The notes: a model not told the origin generated them from the sequence alone. 64,000 nt of DNA from Gammaproteobacteria bacterium (GCA_005878835.1 VBMV01000062.1:40796-104795); one strand, 5' to 3'; positions 53,202 through 63,559 are shown, counted from the first letter of the stretch. Made by a program: numbers and translations.

Positions 53202-54026
53202 ATGAGCTTGCGCAACAAGCTGCGTTTCGTCGGGCTCACCGACACCGGCAAGGTCCGCGAGCACAACGAGGATACCATTGCCGTTGATCCGGACATCGGG
53301 CTGCTGGTGCTCGCCGACGGCATGGGCGGCTACAACGCCGGCGAAGTCGCGAGCGGCATCGCCGTGAAGACCATCGTCAACCTGGTGCGCGAGCACGTGG
53401 AGCGCGAAGACCTTTCGGTACCGGACCGTGAGTCCGGCCTGTCACGACCCAACATCATCCTGCGCGATGCCATCAGCCGTGCCAACAAGATCATCTATCA
53501 GACTGCGCGCACCCAGCCGCAATGCGAGGGTATGGGGACCACGGTGGTCGCGGCGTTGTTCTTCGACAACAAGGTCACCATCGCGCACGTGGGCGATTCG
53601 CGGCTGTACCGCCAGCGCGCTGACAAGCTCGAGCAGGTGACCATGGATCACTCCCTGCTGCAGGAGCTCGTCGACCGGGGCTTTTACTCCGCCGAGGAAG
53701 CACAGCGCGCGGGAAACAAGAACTACGTCACACGCGCGCTCGGGGTCGAGTCGAACGTGGACGTGGAGATCCAGGAAGTGCCGGTGGGCAAGGGCGAGGT
53801 GTTCATCCTGTGCTCGGACGGTCTTTCGGACATGGTCGAGGACGAAGATATTCACTTAACGATCAATACCTTTAGTGCTAACCTTGACACGGTCGCCAAG
53901 CAATTGATCCAGCTGGCCAATGACAATGGAGGCCGGGACAACGTCTCGGTGGTGATGGCGCACATCATGGATGCGTTCCCGGCTCGCACTAAGATATTCG
54001 ACAAGATCCTGGGTTGGTTCGGCTGA
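53202..54026 (+). CDS. PP2C family Ser/Thr protein phosphatase
   Basis: TDTGKVREHNEDTIAVDPDIGLLVLADGMGGYNAGEVASGIAV..VAHVGDSRLYR-type motif..ILCSDGLSDMVEDEDI. Confidence 0.9.
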   Translation: MSLRNKLRFVGLTDTGKVREHNEDTIAVDPDIGLLVLADGMGGYNAGEVASGIAVKTIVNLVREHVEREDLSVPDRESGLSRPNIILRDAISRANKIIYQTARTQPQCEGMGTTVVAALFFDNKVTIAHVGDSRLYRQRADKLEQVTMDHSLLQELVDRGFYSAEEAQRAGNKNYVTRALGVESNVDVEIQEVPVGKGEVFILCSDGLSDMVEDEDIHLTINTFSANLDTVAKQLIQLANDNGGRDNVSVVMAHIMDAFPARTKIFDKILGWFG

Positions 54027-54048
54027 CACGCGAGAGGGGCAAAAGCAC

Positions 54049-54762
54049 ATGGCAAGGTTGGTCTTGAGCCTGGATAGCCAGGTGATGGCGGAATACAACA
54101 TGAACAAGGAGCGCTACACCATCGGGCGGCTCCCTGACAACGACATCCGCATTGACAACGCTGCCGTCAGCGGTCACCACTCGCTGATCATCAACATCCT
54201 CAACGACTCGTTCCTCGAGGATCTGAACAGCACCAATGGCACCTACGTCAACGGCAAGCTGATCAAGAAGCATGCCCTGCAGCACGGCGACGTCATCACC
54301 GTCGGTCACCACCAGCTGCGCTTCGTCGAGGACGACGAGCAGCAGGACGAATTCGAGAAGACCATGGTGATCCAGCCCTCCGCCCGGCCGGTGGAGAGGG
54401 TGCGCGCGGCAGCCGAGGCCGCCGAGCAGGTCGGCGGCTCGCTGACCGGGACCGCGCGCACACGCGCGCTCGCGGACGGCGCCGCGGCGCTCAAGAAGGC
54501 GAAACTGCAGGTGCTGTCGGGGGCGTTCGCAGGCCGCGAGGTCGAGCTCAACAAGGCCCTCACCACGCTCGGGCGTCCCGGGGTGCAGGTGGCCGCCATC
54601 ACGCGCCGCGCCGAGGCCTATTACATCGTGCACGTCGACAGCGGCAAGGCCAACGACTACCCCTTGCTCAACGGTACCCCGATCGGAGCCCAGGCGACGC
54701 GCCTTTCCGACAACGACGTGATTCAACTCGCCGGCGTGAAGATGGGGTTCTTCGTGAACTGA
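54049..54762 (+). CDS. FHA domain-containing protein (two FHA-like regions)
   Basis: YTIGRLPDNDIRIDNAAVSGHHSLIINILNDSFLEDLNSTNGTYVNGKLIKKHALQHGDVITVG; second FHA-like LTTLGRPGVQVAAITRRAEAYYIVHV. Confidence 0.88.
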   Translation: MARLVLSLDSQVMAEYNMNKERYTIGRLPDNDIRIDNAAVSGHHSLIINILNDSFLEDLNSTNGTYVNGKLIKKHALQHGDVITVGHHQLRFVEDDEQQDEFEKTMVIQPSARPVERVRAAAEAAEQVGGSLTGTARTRALADGAAALKKAKLQVLSGAFAGREVELNKALTTLGRPGVQVAAITRRAEAYYIVHVDSGKANDYPLLNGTPIGAQATRLSDNDVIQLAGVKMGFFVN

Positions 54763-54798
54763 GGGCGCCCGCTGCAGCGCAACAAAGCCGTCGCGACT

Positions 54799-55893
54799 TT
54801 AGCCCGCCTCGGGGCGGCCGACGACCAATGGCACGCGCGGGTTCACCGCGCACAGCAGCTCGTACGGGATCGTCCCGGCGTGGCGTGCCACCTCTTCAAC
54901 CGCGAGTCCCGGCCCCCACAGGAGCGCCGGCGTGCCGATGTGCACCCCGCCAAGCTCCGACACGTCCACCGCCAGCATGTCCATCGACACCCGGCCGGCG
55001 AGCGGTGCGCGCCGACCGTCCACCAGCACCGGCGCACCGGGGGCGAGACTGCGGTGCACGCCATCCCCGTAACCGCCCGCGATGATCGCAATCACCGAAT
55101 CGCGCGCCGCGACCCAGGCTCCGCCGTAGCCGACGCGCTCGCCGCGCGCCACGCGCCGCACCGCGATCACCGAGCTCTCGAGCGTCATCACGGGCTTCAG
55201 GCCCAGGTCGGCCGCCGAACAGTCGGCAAACGGGGAGGCACCGTAGAGCGCCACTCCCGGGCGCACCCAGTCGCACTGCAGGGGCACCGCGCCAAATAGC
55301 CCCGCAGAGTTGGCGATGCTCACCGGGTACGCGAGACCCCGCGTCGCCTGACGGAAACGCGCCAGCTGCTCGCGCGTCACGGCATCATCGCGCTCGTTGG
55401 CGCACGCCAGATGCGTCAGCAGGCGCAGCTCGCGCGCGGGGGGCGCGAGGCCCTGCAGGCGCCCGAGCGCAGCGGCGAATTCCGCCACGGGGAAGCCGAG
55501 GCGATTCATGCCGGTATCGATCTTGATCCATAGCACGAAGCGCTGCGCGCCGCCCTGCGGCCGCTCGAGCAGCCCGATCTGCAGCGCGTCGTGCACCACC
55601 AGGTCGAGGCGGTGCTCGGCCGCCCGCTCGAGCTGCTGCGCGTCGAACACCCCCTCGAGCAGCACGATGGGCTGAGTGATGCCAGCGCGGCGCAGCACGA
55701 TCCCCTCCTCCAGGCGCGCCACGCCGAACGCGTCCGCGGCGGCCAGCGCGCTCGCCGTCGCCATCAGCCCGTGCCCGTAAGCGTTGGCCTTGACCACCGC
55801 CATCACCCGGGCGCCGCCGGCGCGCGCACGGATGCGGCCGAAGTTGTGCTGCAGGGCGTTGGTATCGATGACGGCGCGGATGTGGCCGCTCAC
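54799..55893 (-). CDS. alr: Alanine racemase
   Basis: AVIDTNALQHNFGRIRARAGGARVMAVVKANAYGHGL..VGYGGAWVA..AGYGDGVHRSL. Confidence 0.95.
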   Translation of the reverse strand: MSGHIRAVIDTNALQHNFGRIRARAGGARVMAVVKANAYGHGLMATASALAAADAFGVARLEEGIVLRRAGITQPIVLLEGVFDAQQLERAAEHRLDLVVHDALQIGLLERPQGGAQRFVLWIKIDTGMNRLGFPVAEFAAALGRLQGLAPPARELRLLTHLACANERDDAVTREQLARFRQATRGLAYPVSIANSAGLFGAVPLQCDWVRPGVALYGASPFADCSAADLGLKPVMTLESSVIAVRRVARGERVGYGGAWVAARDSVIAIIAGGYGDGVHRSLAPGAPVLVDGRRAPLAGRVSMDMLAVDVSELGGVHIGTPALLWGPGLAVEEVARHAGTIPYELLCAVNPRVPLVVGRPEAG

Positions 55894-57296
55894 CGCAACA
55901 CGCCCTCCGCGTAGCTGTCGGGGAGGTAGTTGGCGAAGCGCGTGAACTGCCCCTGGAAGGTGAGCAGGAAGGTGCCGATCTCGCCGTTGCGGTGCTTCAC
56001 CAGGTCTATTTCCGCGACGCCCTTCTTGGTGGTGTTGCGGTCGTAGACCTCTTCGCGATAGATGAGCAGGATCAGGTCCGCGTCCTGTTCGAGAGATCCA
56101 GATTCGCGCAGGTCCGACATCACCGGCCGCTTGTGCTCGCGCTGCTCGACCGCACGGTTGAGCTGCGAGAGTGCGATCACCGGCACCTGCAGCTCCTTGG
56201 CGAGCGCCTTGAGGCCGCGCGAGATCTCGGCAATCTCGGTGGCGCGGTTTTCCCGCGTGCCCGGCACGTACATCAGCTGCAGGTAGTCGACCACGATGAG
56301 ATTCAAGCCGTGCTCGCGCTTGACGCGCCGCGCGCGGGCGCGCAGCTCCGTGGGGTTGAGGGCCGGAGTCTCGTCGACGAAGATCTTGGCCTCCGACAGC
56401 TGGCTGGTCGCGCCGGTGATGCGCACCCAGTCGTCGTCGGAAATGCGGCCGCTGCGCAGACTGTTGAGCGGCACGCCCCCGATCGAGGACAGCATGCGGG
56501 TGATGACCTGCTCGGCGGGCATTTCCATGCTGAAGAGCGCCACCGAGGCGCGGGTGCCGGGGTGCACGGCCGCGTATTCGGCCATGTTCACGGCGAGCGT
56601 GGTCTTGCCCATCGAGGGCCGTCCGGCGACGATCATCAGATCCCCGCCGCGCAAGCCGCCGGTGAGCTTGTCGAAGTCGGTGAATCCGGTCGGCAGGCCG
56701 CGCAGCTTGTCGGGATTGTTGTGCCAGTCATCGATCTGATCGATGACACCCGGCAGGAGCTGGCGCACCGGCACCGCGCCGTCGCGCTTGCGGAAGCTCC
56801 CTTCGGCGATATCGAAGACACGCTGCTCGGCGCGGTCGACGAGCTCGCGCGCGGTCTCGCCATCGTTGTTGAACACGGCGGAGGCGATGTCGGTGCCGGC
56901 GCGGATCAGCTGCCGCAGCAGCGAGCGCTCGCGCACGATGTCCGCGTAGGCGCGCGCGTTGGCGGCCGTCGGGGTATCCCGTGCCACCGAGCTCAGGTAG
57001 GCGAGGCCGCCGGCCGGCTCGAGCTTGCCGGTGCGCTCCAGCTGCTGAGACACCGTCACCACGTCGCAGGGCTTGCCTTCGCCGGCGAGCGTGCCGATGG
57101 CGGCAAAGATCAACTGGTGATCGGGACGGTAGAAGTCCTCCTGCGTGATGACGTCCGCGACATTGTCCCAGGCCACCGGATCGATCATCAGGCCGCCCAG
57201 CACCGCCTGCTCGGCCTCGACCGAATGCGGCGGTACGGGCGCGTCCAGCAGTGCGACCGAGCCCGAATCCGAGCGCGCCTTGGCGGAACCGGCCAC
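55890..57296 (-). CDS. dnaB: Replicative DNA helicase DnaB
   Basis: PHSVEAEQAVLGGLMIDPVAWDNVADVI..GGDLMIVAGRPSMGKTTLAVNMAEYAA. Confidence 0.96.
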   Translation of the reverse strand: MAGSAKARSDSGSVALLDAPVPPHSVEAEQAVLGGLMIDPVAWDNVADVITQEDFYRPDHQLIFAAIGTLAGEGKPCDVVTVSQQLERTGKLEPAGGLAYLSSVARDTPTAANARAYADIVRERSLLRQLIRAGTDIASAVFNNDGETARELVDRAEQRVFDIAEGSFRKRDGAVPVRQLLPGVIDQIDDWHNNPDKLRGLPTGFTDFDKLTGGLRGGDLMIVAGRPSMGKTTLAVNMAEYAAVHPGTRASVALFSMEMPAEQVITRMLSSIGGVPLNSLRSGRISDDDWVRITGATSQLSEAKIFVDETPALNPTELRARARRVKREHGLNLIVVDYLQLMYVPGTRENRATEIAEISRGLKALAKELQVPVIALSQLNRAVEQREHKRPVMSDLRESGSLEQDADLILLIYREEVYDRNTTKKGVAEIDLVKHRNGEIGTFLLTFQGQFTRFANYLPDSYAEGVLR

Positions 57297-57320
57297 CGCG
57301 ATTGTGCCTCCCGCTCGGCG

Positions 57321-57770
57321 CTACTCTTCCGCCACGATCGTCACGTGCAGCGGCACGTCGACGTCGGCGTGCAGATGCAGGTTGATCAGGTGCTCGCCCA
57401 GCATACGCAGCGGGCCGGTCGGCAGGCGCACTTCACTGCGCTCGATGTTGAAGCCATCGCGCGTGCAGGCCTCGGCGACGTCGCTGGTGCCGATCGAGCC
57501 GAACAGCTTCCCCTCGGTGCCGGCCTTGGCATGAATGACGAGCTTGAAATCCCTGATGGCGGCCGCCCGCTCCTCCGCGGAAACCAGCTGCTCGCGCGCC
57601 AGGCGCTCGAGCTCGGTGCGGCGTGCCTCGAAGCGCGCAATGTTCTCGGGAGTCGCCAGGGTCGCCTTGCCCTGCGGCAGCAGAAAATTGCGGCCGTAGC
57701 CGGAGCGCACCTTCACGCGCTCGCCGATGTTGCCGAGATTGGCGACCTTCTGCAGGAGAATCACTTCCAT
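57321..57770 (-). CDS. rplI: 50S ribosomal protein L9
   Basis: MEVILLQKVANLGNIGERVKVRSGYGRNFLLPQGKATLAT. Confidence 0.97.
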   Translation of the reverse strand: MEVILLQKVANLGNIGERVKVRSGYGRNFLLPQGKATLATPENIARFEARRTELERLAREQLVSAEERAAAIRDFKLVIHAKAGTEGKLFGSIGTSDVAEACTRDGFNIERSEVRLPTGPLRMLGEHLINLHLHADVDVPLHVTIVAEE

Positions 57771-57780
57771 CGAGGTGGCC

Positions 57781-58041
57781 TCAGTGCTGATCGGTGTAGG
57801 GCAGCAGCGCCAGAAAGCGCGCCCGTTTGATCGCCACCGCTAGCTGGCGCTGATAGAAGGATTTCGTGCCGGTGATGCGGCTCGGAACGATCTTGCCCGT
57901 CTCGGTGACATAGCCCTTCAGGGTGGCGAGATCCTTGTAGTCGATCGACTTCACGCCTTCGGCGGTGAAGCGGCAGAACTTGCGGCGACGCGAGAAGCGG
58001 CTGCCGCCGCCGCTCCCGCGCTGGTCTCTGGACATTGCCAT
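57781..58041 (-). CDS. rpsR: 30S ribosomal protein S18
   Basis: [66 protein letters not shown]. Confidence 0.97.
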   Translation of the reverse strand: MAMSRDQRGSGGGSRFSRRRKFCRFTAEGVKSIDYKDLATLKGYVTETGKIVPSRITGTKSFYQRQLAVAIKRARFLALLPYTDQH

Positions 58042-58099
58042 GGCTGTTATTCCTCGAATACGTCAGTTGCTGACATGCCGGTGCGGATGCGCACCGCGC

Positions 58100-58516
58100 T
58101 CACACGCTCTCGGCGACCGAGTTGTCTTCGTCGTCGGGCGGCGCGACGCCGTCGTCGCGCGCGCGGTCGCGGCGCCGACCACCCTCGCCCTCCTCGTCCG
58201 CGGCCTTCGCCATCGGGGAGGGCTCGGTCACGGCGGCATCCATGTTCACCACCAGATGACGCAGCACCGCGTCGCTGAAGCGGAAGGAGCCGGTGAGCTC
58301 GCCGAGCGTCTTCTGATCGGTCTCGATGTTCATCAGTACGTAGTGTGCCTTGTGCACCTTGGCGAGCGGATAGGCGAGCTGGCGGCGCCCCCAGTCCTCC
58401 AGGCGGTGAACGTGGCCGCCGCCGGCGGCGATCATGCCCTTGTAGCGCTCGATCATCGCGGGCACCTGCTCGCTCTGATCCGGATGCACCAGGAAGACGA
58501 TCTCGTAATGCCTCAT
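58100..58516 (-). CDS. rpsF: 30S ribosomal protein S6
   Basis: [65 protein letters not shown]. Confidence 0.96.
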   Translation of the reverse strand: MRHYEIVFLVHPDQSEQVPAMIERYKGMIAAGGGHVHRLEDWGRRQLAYPLAKVHKAHYVLMNIETDQKTLGELTGSFRFSDAVLRHLVVNMDAAVTEPSPMAKAADEEGEGGRRRDRARDDGVAPPDDEDNSVAESV

Positions 58517-58648
58517 TGTGTGCTCCTTGCGGATTGAGCCGCCCGGATTCAAGGCTCGCCCGGTGCGGCAAGGAGATGCGCGGACGGATAAAAAGGGGCG
58601 CGAAGCATACTGAAACCGCCTCGCCGCTGCAATGCCACGGAACCACGC

Positions 58649-59392
58649 TCAGTGCGCCTGCCTCTGGCGCACCGCCTCGTACAGCAGCATACCGGCGGCC
58701 ACCGACACGTTGAGACTCTCGACCGCGCCGAGCTGCGGCAGCCTGACCAGAAAATCGCAGGTCTGTCGCGTCAGGTGCCGCAAGCCGGTGCCTTCGGCCC
58801 CGAGCACCAGCACCACCGGCCCCAGGAGATCCGCCTGGTGCGCACCCTTGTCCCCCGCGGCGTCCGCGCCGATGACCCACAGACCCGCCTGCTTGAGGAG
58901 CCTCAGGGTGCGCACCAGGTTGGTCACTGCGACCACGGGGGTCGTTTCCGCCGCGCCAACCGCCACTTTGCGTACGGTGGGCGTGACCTGCGCGGCCCGG
59001 TCGCGCGGCACGATCACGCCGAGTGCGCCGCAGGCATCCGCGCTGCGCAGACAGGCGCCGAGATTGTGCGGGTCCTGCACGCCATCGAGCGCCAGCAGCA
59101 ACGGAGCGCTCACGTTCTGCAGAGCCGCTAGCAGCTCATCCTCGCTCCAGGGCGGCAGTGGCGTGATGTCGGCGGCTACACCCTGATGGGCGACGTCGCC
59201 CAGCAGCTGCTGCAGCGCGCGCAGCTCGACGCGCTGCACCGGTCGATGGTGGCGCCGCGCCAGCTCGTCGATGGCGCGCACGCGCGGATCGTCGCGCTGC
59301 TGCGCAATGCGCACGCCGTGCACGCGCTCGGGATGGCGCTCCAGCATGACGCGCACCGCGTGCAGGCCGTAGATCGTGTCGGTGCCCTTCAT
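58649..59392 (-). CDS. rlmB: 23S rRNA (guanosine-2'-O-)-methyltransferase RlmB
   Basis: IYGLHAVRVMLERHPERV..LLALDGVQDPHNLGACLRSADACGALGVIVPRDRA..ESLNVSVAAGMLLYEAVRQR. Confidence 0.95.
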   Translation of the reverse strand: MKGTDTIYGLHAVRVMLERHPERVHGVRIAQQRDDPRVRAIDELARRHHRPVQRVELRALQQLLGDVAHQGVAADITPLPPWSEDELLAALQNVSAPLLLALDGVQDPHNLGACLRSADACGALGVIVPRDRAAQVTPTVRKVAVGAAETTPVVAVTNLVRTLRLLKQAGLWVIGADAAGDKGAHQADLLGPVVLVLGAEGTGLRHLTRQTCDFLVRLPQLGAVESLNVSVAAGMLLYEAVRQRQAH

Positions 59393-59426
59393 CGCGGTGC
59401 TCGCCGCCACGGCCGGTCGCCCGCGG

Positions 59427-61529
59427 CTAGGCCTCTTCCGCCAGCGCGAGGTCGACCAGGCCTTCGATGGGATTCACGGCGGTCACCAGCACCCGCACGT
59501 GCGCGCCGGTGCGCAGCCGCCGTCCCGTGCGCCGGCCCCGCCAGGCGTGACCGTCGTCCTCCATGACGTACTGATCATCCCGCAGGTTGTCGATGTGCAG
59601 CAGGCCGTCCACGGCGACGTCCAGGATCTGCACGAAGCAGCCGAACTCCACGACGGTGGTGATCAGCCCCTGGAACGTCTGCCCGATGCGCTCCTTTAAA
59701 TAGGTGCATTTGAGGAATCCGGAGACGTAGCGGTCCGCCTCATCGGCACGCTTCTCCAGCCGCGAGGTGCTCTCACCCAGAGCACTGAGCTCCGCGGTCG
59801 CGTAGCGCACGCCCGAGCCGCCCTGGGCTCCGATCAGCGCCTTGAGGGTCCGGTGCACGACCAGGTCCGGGTAGCGGCGGATGGGTGAGGTGAAATGCGC
59901 GTAGTGAGTGAGCGCCAGTCCGAAGTGTCCGATGTTGGCCGGCTGATAGACCGCCTGCGGCATCGACCGGATCACCAGCGACTCTACGAATGCGCGCTCC
60001 GGCGCGTTGCCCACGCGCTGCGCGATCGCCTGCAAGTCCCGCGTGGTCACGGTCTTCGGTATGCGGGCATCGATGCCCAGTGCTTTAAGGGTTGCCGTGA
60101 GGCGCTCGAGCTTCTCATCCTCCGGCTGGCCGTGCACCCGATAGAGCGTCGGAACGTGCGCCTTCTCGAGCGCCTCGGCCACCGCGACGTTCGCCAGAAT
60201 CATGCACTCCTCGATGAGGCGGTGCGCATCGTTGCGTGCGCGCAGCTCGATGGCGCGCACCCGCTCGCCGGCGTCGATGACGAATTCGGCTTCCGCCGCA
60301 TCGAAATCCAGCGCACCCCGGTGGCCGCGCGCCTTGTAGAGCGCGCGGTAGACATCGACCAGCACCATGAGAGGCTCGAGCAGCGGACCGAGCTGGGTGC
60401 GCGCCGCCGGCCGGCCCACGAACAACGCGTCGTTCGCGAGGGTGTACGTGAGGCGCGCCGCCGAGCGCATCACCGCCGGATAGAAGCGTGCGTTCTTGAG
60501 GGCACCGCCGCGGCTGACCACCATGTCCGCGGCAAAGCACAGGCGATCGACCCGCGGCGCGAGCGAACACAGGTGATCCGACAGCGCGGTAGGCAGCATC
60601 GGCAGCACGCGCGTGGGGAAGTAGACCGACGTACCGCGCATCTGCGCTTCGGCATCCACGGCACTCCCCGGCCTCACGTAGTGACTCACGTCGGCGATCG
60701 CCACGATGAGGCGCAAGCCCCCGGCGTGCGGCTCGGCATACACCGCATCGTCGAAATCGCGCGCATCGTCGCCATCGATGGTGACGAGCGGAAGCTCGCG
60801 CAGATCCACGCGCTCGTTCGCTTCGCGCGTATCGACCTGGTCACCGTGCGCCTGCGCCTCGCGCAGCGCCGCGGCCGGAAACTCGTGCGGCAGATCGAAG
60901 CGTGCGATCGCCGATTCGGTGGCGAGCTCGACCGGCCGATCCGGGTCCAGACGCTTGCCGATCACCGCGTGGGCGCCAGAAGCCGAGCCGGCGTGACGCG
61001 TGATCCGGGCGATCACCCAATCGCCGCTGCGCGCGCCGTGCAGGTCCTGCGGCGCCACCGCACAGCGCAGCTGCAGGCGCCGATCCGCTGCGTTCACCCA
61101 GGCGCTGCGCCCCTGCACCTCCACGGTGCCGAGAAACGCACTCACCCCGCGCTCCAGCACCTGCTGCACCGCGCCCGACCAGCGATCGGTCGCATCACGC
61201 GACACCTTCACGCGCAGCCGGTCGCCGTGCATCACGCCACGCATTTCCGGCGGCGGCAGAAACACGCTTTCCTTGAATCCCTCCACGCGCAGGAACCCGT
61301 AGCCGGCGCGATTGGCGCTGACCGTGCCCTCAACGAGCGAGCCCGGCCTCACGTTGGAATCAGGCGGCACGGACCTTCCGGCGCGCACGCTCGAGCGCGC
61401 GCCGTGGCCCGTGGCCTCGGCCCGCCCGCCGCCCCCGGATGTAGCGCCGCGCGACCTGCCACCGCGGCTCTTCGACGCCGCACCAGCGCCGCGGTCGCGC
61501 GGGCCGAACTTTCCTCTACGCGCCTTCAA
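59427..61529 (-). CDS. rnr: Ribonuclease R
   Basis: ITIDGDDARDFDDAVYAE..IADVSHYVRPGSAVDAEAQMRGTSVYFPTRVLPMLP..C-terminal S1 domain. Start uncertain (TTG 61529 proposed). Confidence 0.94.
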   Translation of the reverse strand: MKARRGKFGPRDRGAGAASKSRGGRSRGATSGGGGRAEATGHGARSSVRAGRSVPPDSNVRPGSLVEGTVSANRAGYGFLRVEGFKESVFLPPPEMRGVMHGDRLRVKVSRDATDRWSGAVQQVLERGVSAFLGTVEVQGRSAWVNAADRRLQLRCAVAPQDLHGARSGDWVIARITRHAGSASGAHAVIGKRLDPDRPVELATESAIARFDLPHEFPAAALREAQAHGDQVDTREANERVDLRELPLVTIDGDDARDFDDAVYAEPHAGGLRLIVAIADVSHYVRPGSAVDAEAQMRGTSVYFPTRVLPMLPTALSDHLCSLAPRVDRLCFAADMVVSRGGALKNARFYPAVMRSAARLTYTLANDALFVGRPAARTQLGPLLEPLMVLVDVYRALYKARGHRGALDFDAAEAEFVIDAGERVRAIELRARNDAHRLIEECMILANVAVAEALEKAHVPTLYRVHGQPEDEKLERLTATLKALGIDARIPKTVTTRDLQAIAQRVGNAPERAFVESLVIRSMPQAVYQPANIGHFGLALTHYAHFTSPIRRYPDLVVHRTLKALIGAQGGSGVRYATAELSALGESTSRLEKRADEADRYVSGFLKCTYLKERIGQTFQGLITTVVEFGCFVQILDVAVDGLLHIDNLRDDQYVMEDDGHAWRGRRTGRRLRTGAHVRVLVTAVNPIEGLVDLALAEEA

Positions 61530-61575
61530 TTGACAGCCCCCGGACCCGTGCGTACATTTCGCGGCCTTCCTCGCC

Positions 61576-61658
<83 letters not shown>

Positions 61659-62159
61659 TTCTTTCTTATTTTTCAATTTATTATGAGTTTGTATAAATGT
61701 CATTTCGAGTACCGTAAGGCTCGCACTTCTGTTTGGCACTATAGAGGATCCGGGTACCGAGCACGTACCCAAACTCTTTCCGCAACTCCGCTGATTAGCG
61801 GTCTGATATGGCCTGACCTGTCAAGTGGCACAACGCATCTTCCTCGCATTTTCTTCACGATAATGATCTGAGGCAACAAACAGGCGGACGAGCAACGCGA
61901 CGCGCAGGCAGTCATGGCGACGATGGATCACACTGATATCCGCGGATTGGTTACCGACACTTCATCTATCCGTCGCGGGGCTGCCTACACTCTAGGGTCG
62001 GGGATCATCGCGATGGATGCCCACATAGACCGCTCGAGGATTCCCCTCATCGGGCCTGCGCATCGCGTTGCGCCTCCGCTGTTAGGTGTGGAGCTTAGAT
62101 TGTTCGGTCGTGTAGTGTGACCTCCCGATGTGTTGGCCTGGCTGGTATTCGCTGTGAGT

Positions 62160-63242
62160 TCAGGTCGCCAGTTTCACCTGCCGGGCGATATCCCAGAGAA
62201 AACCGGCGAGCTCTCGAGCAATGGCGACGCAGATCTTGTTCGGGTGCAGCTTGCGCGAGCTCAAGCGCCGATAGCGGTGCGCCAGGCGCAGCTGTGCCCG
62301 CCAGGCGATCTCGCGCACCGCTTTGGGTTGACCCTCCTGGCGGATCTGCAGAACGCGACTGAGGCGCGCGGGGAAGCGGTAATTCCACGCCGCTTCCACC
62401 AGCACCCGCCGCGCATGGCTGTTGCCGGTCTTGGTGATATCCCCCTGGCGGCGGGTGTCGCCGGTGGAGTACTCCGAGGGCACCAGGCCCAAAAATCCCA
62501 TCAGCTCGGTGGGGTGGGCAAAGCGGCCGAAGTCGCCAATCTCGGCGGTGAGCGTTACGGCGGCCACAAAATCAATGCCGCGCAGAGTGGCAAGCCCCGC
62601 CACGAGCGGCTTCAGGCGCCAGTGCTCGGCTTGGGTGCGCAGCGCTTCGGTCAGCCGCTCGACCCGCTCATGCCCTTCGCGCACCGCCTGACGATATTCG
62701 GCAAAGGCGATGTCCTGCGCGGGGTGGGCAAAGCTCACCGCCGCCAGATAGCGCTCATGGGCGAGCGTCCAGGAACTCTTCCCGCCGTAGCGATGACCGT
62801 GCCGCAGCAGCAGCGCCTTCAGTTGCTGGCGGGCTTTCAGCCGCGCTCTCACGCCATCCTCGCGCGCCCGCGACAGATCCCGCATCGCCTCATCGCCTTC
62901 ATCGGGCACGATCACCTTCACCAGATCGCCCGAGCGTGCCAGGCGCGCCAAGGTGAGTGCATCGCGGCGATCGGTCTTGATGCGCTCCCCGGGACGGCGC
63001 GCGATCTTGCCCGCCCCGACCACCTCGCAGCTATAGCCGCGCGAGCGCAGCTGTCGGGCCAGTCCATAGCCGCAGGGGCCTGCCTCGTACACCACCAGCA
63101 TCGTCTCGGGTTTGCCCAGACTCTTCAGTGCCTTGAGCAGTTGCCCCAGATCCGGGTTCTCCCGTCCAGCCTCAGCCTCCCCTATCGCGGTGGAATCCTT
63201 GTGAACGTCCAATCCGACGAACGAAGTGATAGTCTCACTCAC
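62160..63242 (-). CDS. IS110 family transposase (DEDD/Tnp_20)
   Basis: GLDVHKDSTAIGEAE..VVYEAGPCGYGLARQL..KTDRRDALTLARLARSGDL..GLVPSEYSTGDTRRQGDITKTGNSHARRVLVEAAW. GTG at 63242 preceded by AGAGGAGG. Confidence 0.93.
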   Translation of the reverse strand: MSETITSFVGLDVHKDSTAIGEAEAGRENPDLGQLLKALKSLGKPETMLVVYEAGPCGYGLARQLRSRGYSCEVVGAGKIARRPGERIKTDRRDALTLARLARSGDLVKVIVPDEGDEAMRDLSRAREDGVRARLKARQQLKALLLRHGHRYGGKSSWTLAHERYLAAVSFAHPAQDIAFAEYRQAVREGHERVERLTEALRTQAEHWRLKPLVAGLATLRGIDFVAAVTLTAEIGDFGRFAHPTELMGFLGLVPSEYSTGDTRRQGDITKTGNSHARRVLVEAAWNYRFPARLSRVLQIRQEGQPKAVREIAWRAQLRLAHRYRRLSSRKLHPNKICVAIARELAGFLWDIARQVKLAT

Positions 63243-63243
63243 G

Positions 63244-63343
63244 GGTCTGCCTCCTCTGAATGTTTGCGGCAACACGCCCTCGGGCGTTTCCGCATGTGGC
63301 TCGGCGCACTTCGGTGCGCAACCCACGATACTGGAGGCAGACC
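63244..63343 (-). ncRNA. Candidate structured leader / bridge RNA region of the IS110 element
   Basis: 11-bp inverted repeat GGTCTGCCTCC (63244-63254) / GGAGGCAGACC (63333-63343) encloses two further hairpins: TGCGG..ACGCC/GGCGT..CCGCA and GTGG..GCGCAC-TTCG-GTGCGC..CCAC. Confidence 0.5.
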
Positions 63344-63559
63344 TCTTACCCTTCACTCTCCGCATGACCCTGACTCCACCAAGTCAGGCCATGATGTCTA
63401 GATCGCGGCGCTCTCGTAACTAACGCGGCGCCCTGCGCCGATCTGTCGCGCGCATCGATGGCGCACGTTTTTGACCTTATGCTCTCTAAGAAGCCTCGTA
63501 TCCCCGACAGCTCTCCCCACGGCTGCCATGCGGAGCTGCCGTATATCGCCGGTACGCAA

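Noticed and set aside
61914-62120. 68-aa ORF between tRNA-Leu and the IS
   Set aside because: No recognisable domain or codon bias; region looks like non-coding remnant sequence.
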